NCBI GenBank assembly: GCA_900073065.1
Contig: FJOG01000102.1
Span: forward strand, 1 to 57,959
Direction: 5' to 3'
Length of the DNA: 57,959 nucleotides
Source of the DNA: Phialocephala subalpina
Taxonomy: Eukaryota; Ascomycota; Leotiomycetes; Helotiales; Mollisiaceae
Below the pieces are notes generated by a model, which saw only the letters and a program-made list of their open reading frames with translations, was not told the origin of the DNA and ran no database searches. Position 1 is the first letter of the stretch; every line of letters starts with the position of its first letter. Positions 57,555-57,959 of this stretch are shown here, piece after piece. A program made the position numbers and the translations under genes.

Positions 57555-57762
57555 TTACAAGGCGAAGACGGCGAGAAGGAGAGCACCGAAGGTAGCGCCG
57601 AAGATAATAGTGTTCTGTGCCCAACCAGCAGTGAAGACTGCGGATGGAGTGGCGGTAGCGGAGATCATACCATTGGTAGTCTTAGAGAAGACCAAGGTGG
57701 TAGATCCGGTTGAGAGAGGGACAGTGGTATATCCAGCTGCAGTGGTAATACCTGCCTCCTAG
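57555..57762 (-). pseudogene. 3' end of a GPI-anchored-like cell-surface protein gene, truncated
   Basis: The minus-strand frame from about 57762 to TAA 57555-57557 encodes about 68 residues. They are Thr/Ser/Ala-rich ('AGITTAAGYTTVPLSTGSTT') and end in a hydrophobic tail, 'NTIIFGATFGALLLAVFAL'. This is the usual layout of a GPI-anchor signal on a fungal wall or surface protein. The frame continues until sequence composition switches to AT-rich repeat at 57765-57790, so the N-terminal part has been cut off or displaced by an insertion. The breakpoint cannot be fixed without the other side. Confidence 0.65.
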
Positions 57763-57784
57763 TGTACGTAATTCTTTGCATACC

Positions 57785-57959
57785 AAAAATTCCCTATTAA
57801 AATAATATCTTTATAATTTTATAATAATTCAATTATATAAAATTTTAAATTTTTATTTTTAATTTTATTATAAAAAATAAATATATAATATTATTTTGAT
57901 TATATTATAAAAAAAATTAATAAACTTTTTTTAAAAATTAATATTTCAAAAATTTATTA
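57785..57959. repeat. AT-rich, RIP-like repeat at right edge
   Basis: Composition changes abruptly to nearly pure A/T, as in the decayed transposons elsewhere in the window. It is cut by the window end and its family cannot be named. Confidence 0.6.

Noticed and set aside
1..57959. CRISPR arrays, rRNA genes, intact tRNA genes
   Set aside because: No regularly spaced repeats, no rRNA-like sequence, and no complete cloverleaf seen on either strand; the genome is eukaryotic.

Overview
This window looks like a piece of a filamentous ascomycete (Pezizomycotina) genome. The genes have short GT-AG introns (about 45-85 nt) and conserved eukaryotic products such as clathrin light chain, Cdc37 and a mitochondrial ABC transporter. 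They sit in moderate-GC islands separated by very AT-rich blocks. Those blocks are transposons decayed by C-to-T and G-to-A transitions, often at CpA/TpG, which is the signature of repeat-induced point mutation (RIP). A Leotiomycete is a reasonable guess but is not proven by the sequence.

Layout. 1-560 is an AT-rich relic. 1471-2146 is a small Mutator-like inverted-repeat element with a 9-bp target duplication. 2811-4622 is a broken ankyrin-repeat gene. 5004-21319 is a transposon nest: two about 1.31-kb TIR elements in opposite orientation bracket a very large Ty3/Gypsy element (7086-19899, 268-bp LTRs, one assembly gap). 21.3-23.5 kb holds gene relics. 23.5-36.8 kb is the first gene island: a 93-aa hypothetical protein, a DUF6594-type membrane protein, clathrin light chain, Cdc37, an Mdl1-like mitochondrial ABC transporter, a fungal hypothetical gene with an apparent frameshift, and a second DUF6594 paralogue on the opposite strand. 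37.8-38.4 kb is a gene remnant. 38409-44395 is a Ty1/Copia element (173-bp LTRs, perfect 5-bp target duplication GATCT, minus strand, one assembly gap), followed by a Tc1/mariner element (44777-46155). 46.2-48.5 kb holds weak or decayed candidate secreted-protein genes.

The most interesting part is 48.7-56.8 kb, which looks like a physical cluster for mitochondrial sulfide oxidation. It contains an ETHE1/Blh-type persulfide dioxygenase and a sulfide:quinone oxidoreductase, divergently transcribed from one 764-bp spacer that carries an inverted repeat. These are followed by a SulP sulfate-family transporter and a mitochondrial dicarboxylate carrier of the Dic1 type, a family known to move sulfate and thiosulfate across the inner membrane. 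Together they could oxidise H2S to persulfide and sulfite and move the sulfur oxyanions. The SulP gene is interrupted here by a frameshift and an in-frame TAG. The carrier gene needs a 5-nt micro-exon to restore its signature motif. The window ends in the 3' end of a GPI-anchor-like protein gene cut off by another AT-rich repeat.
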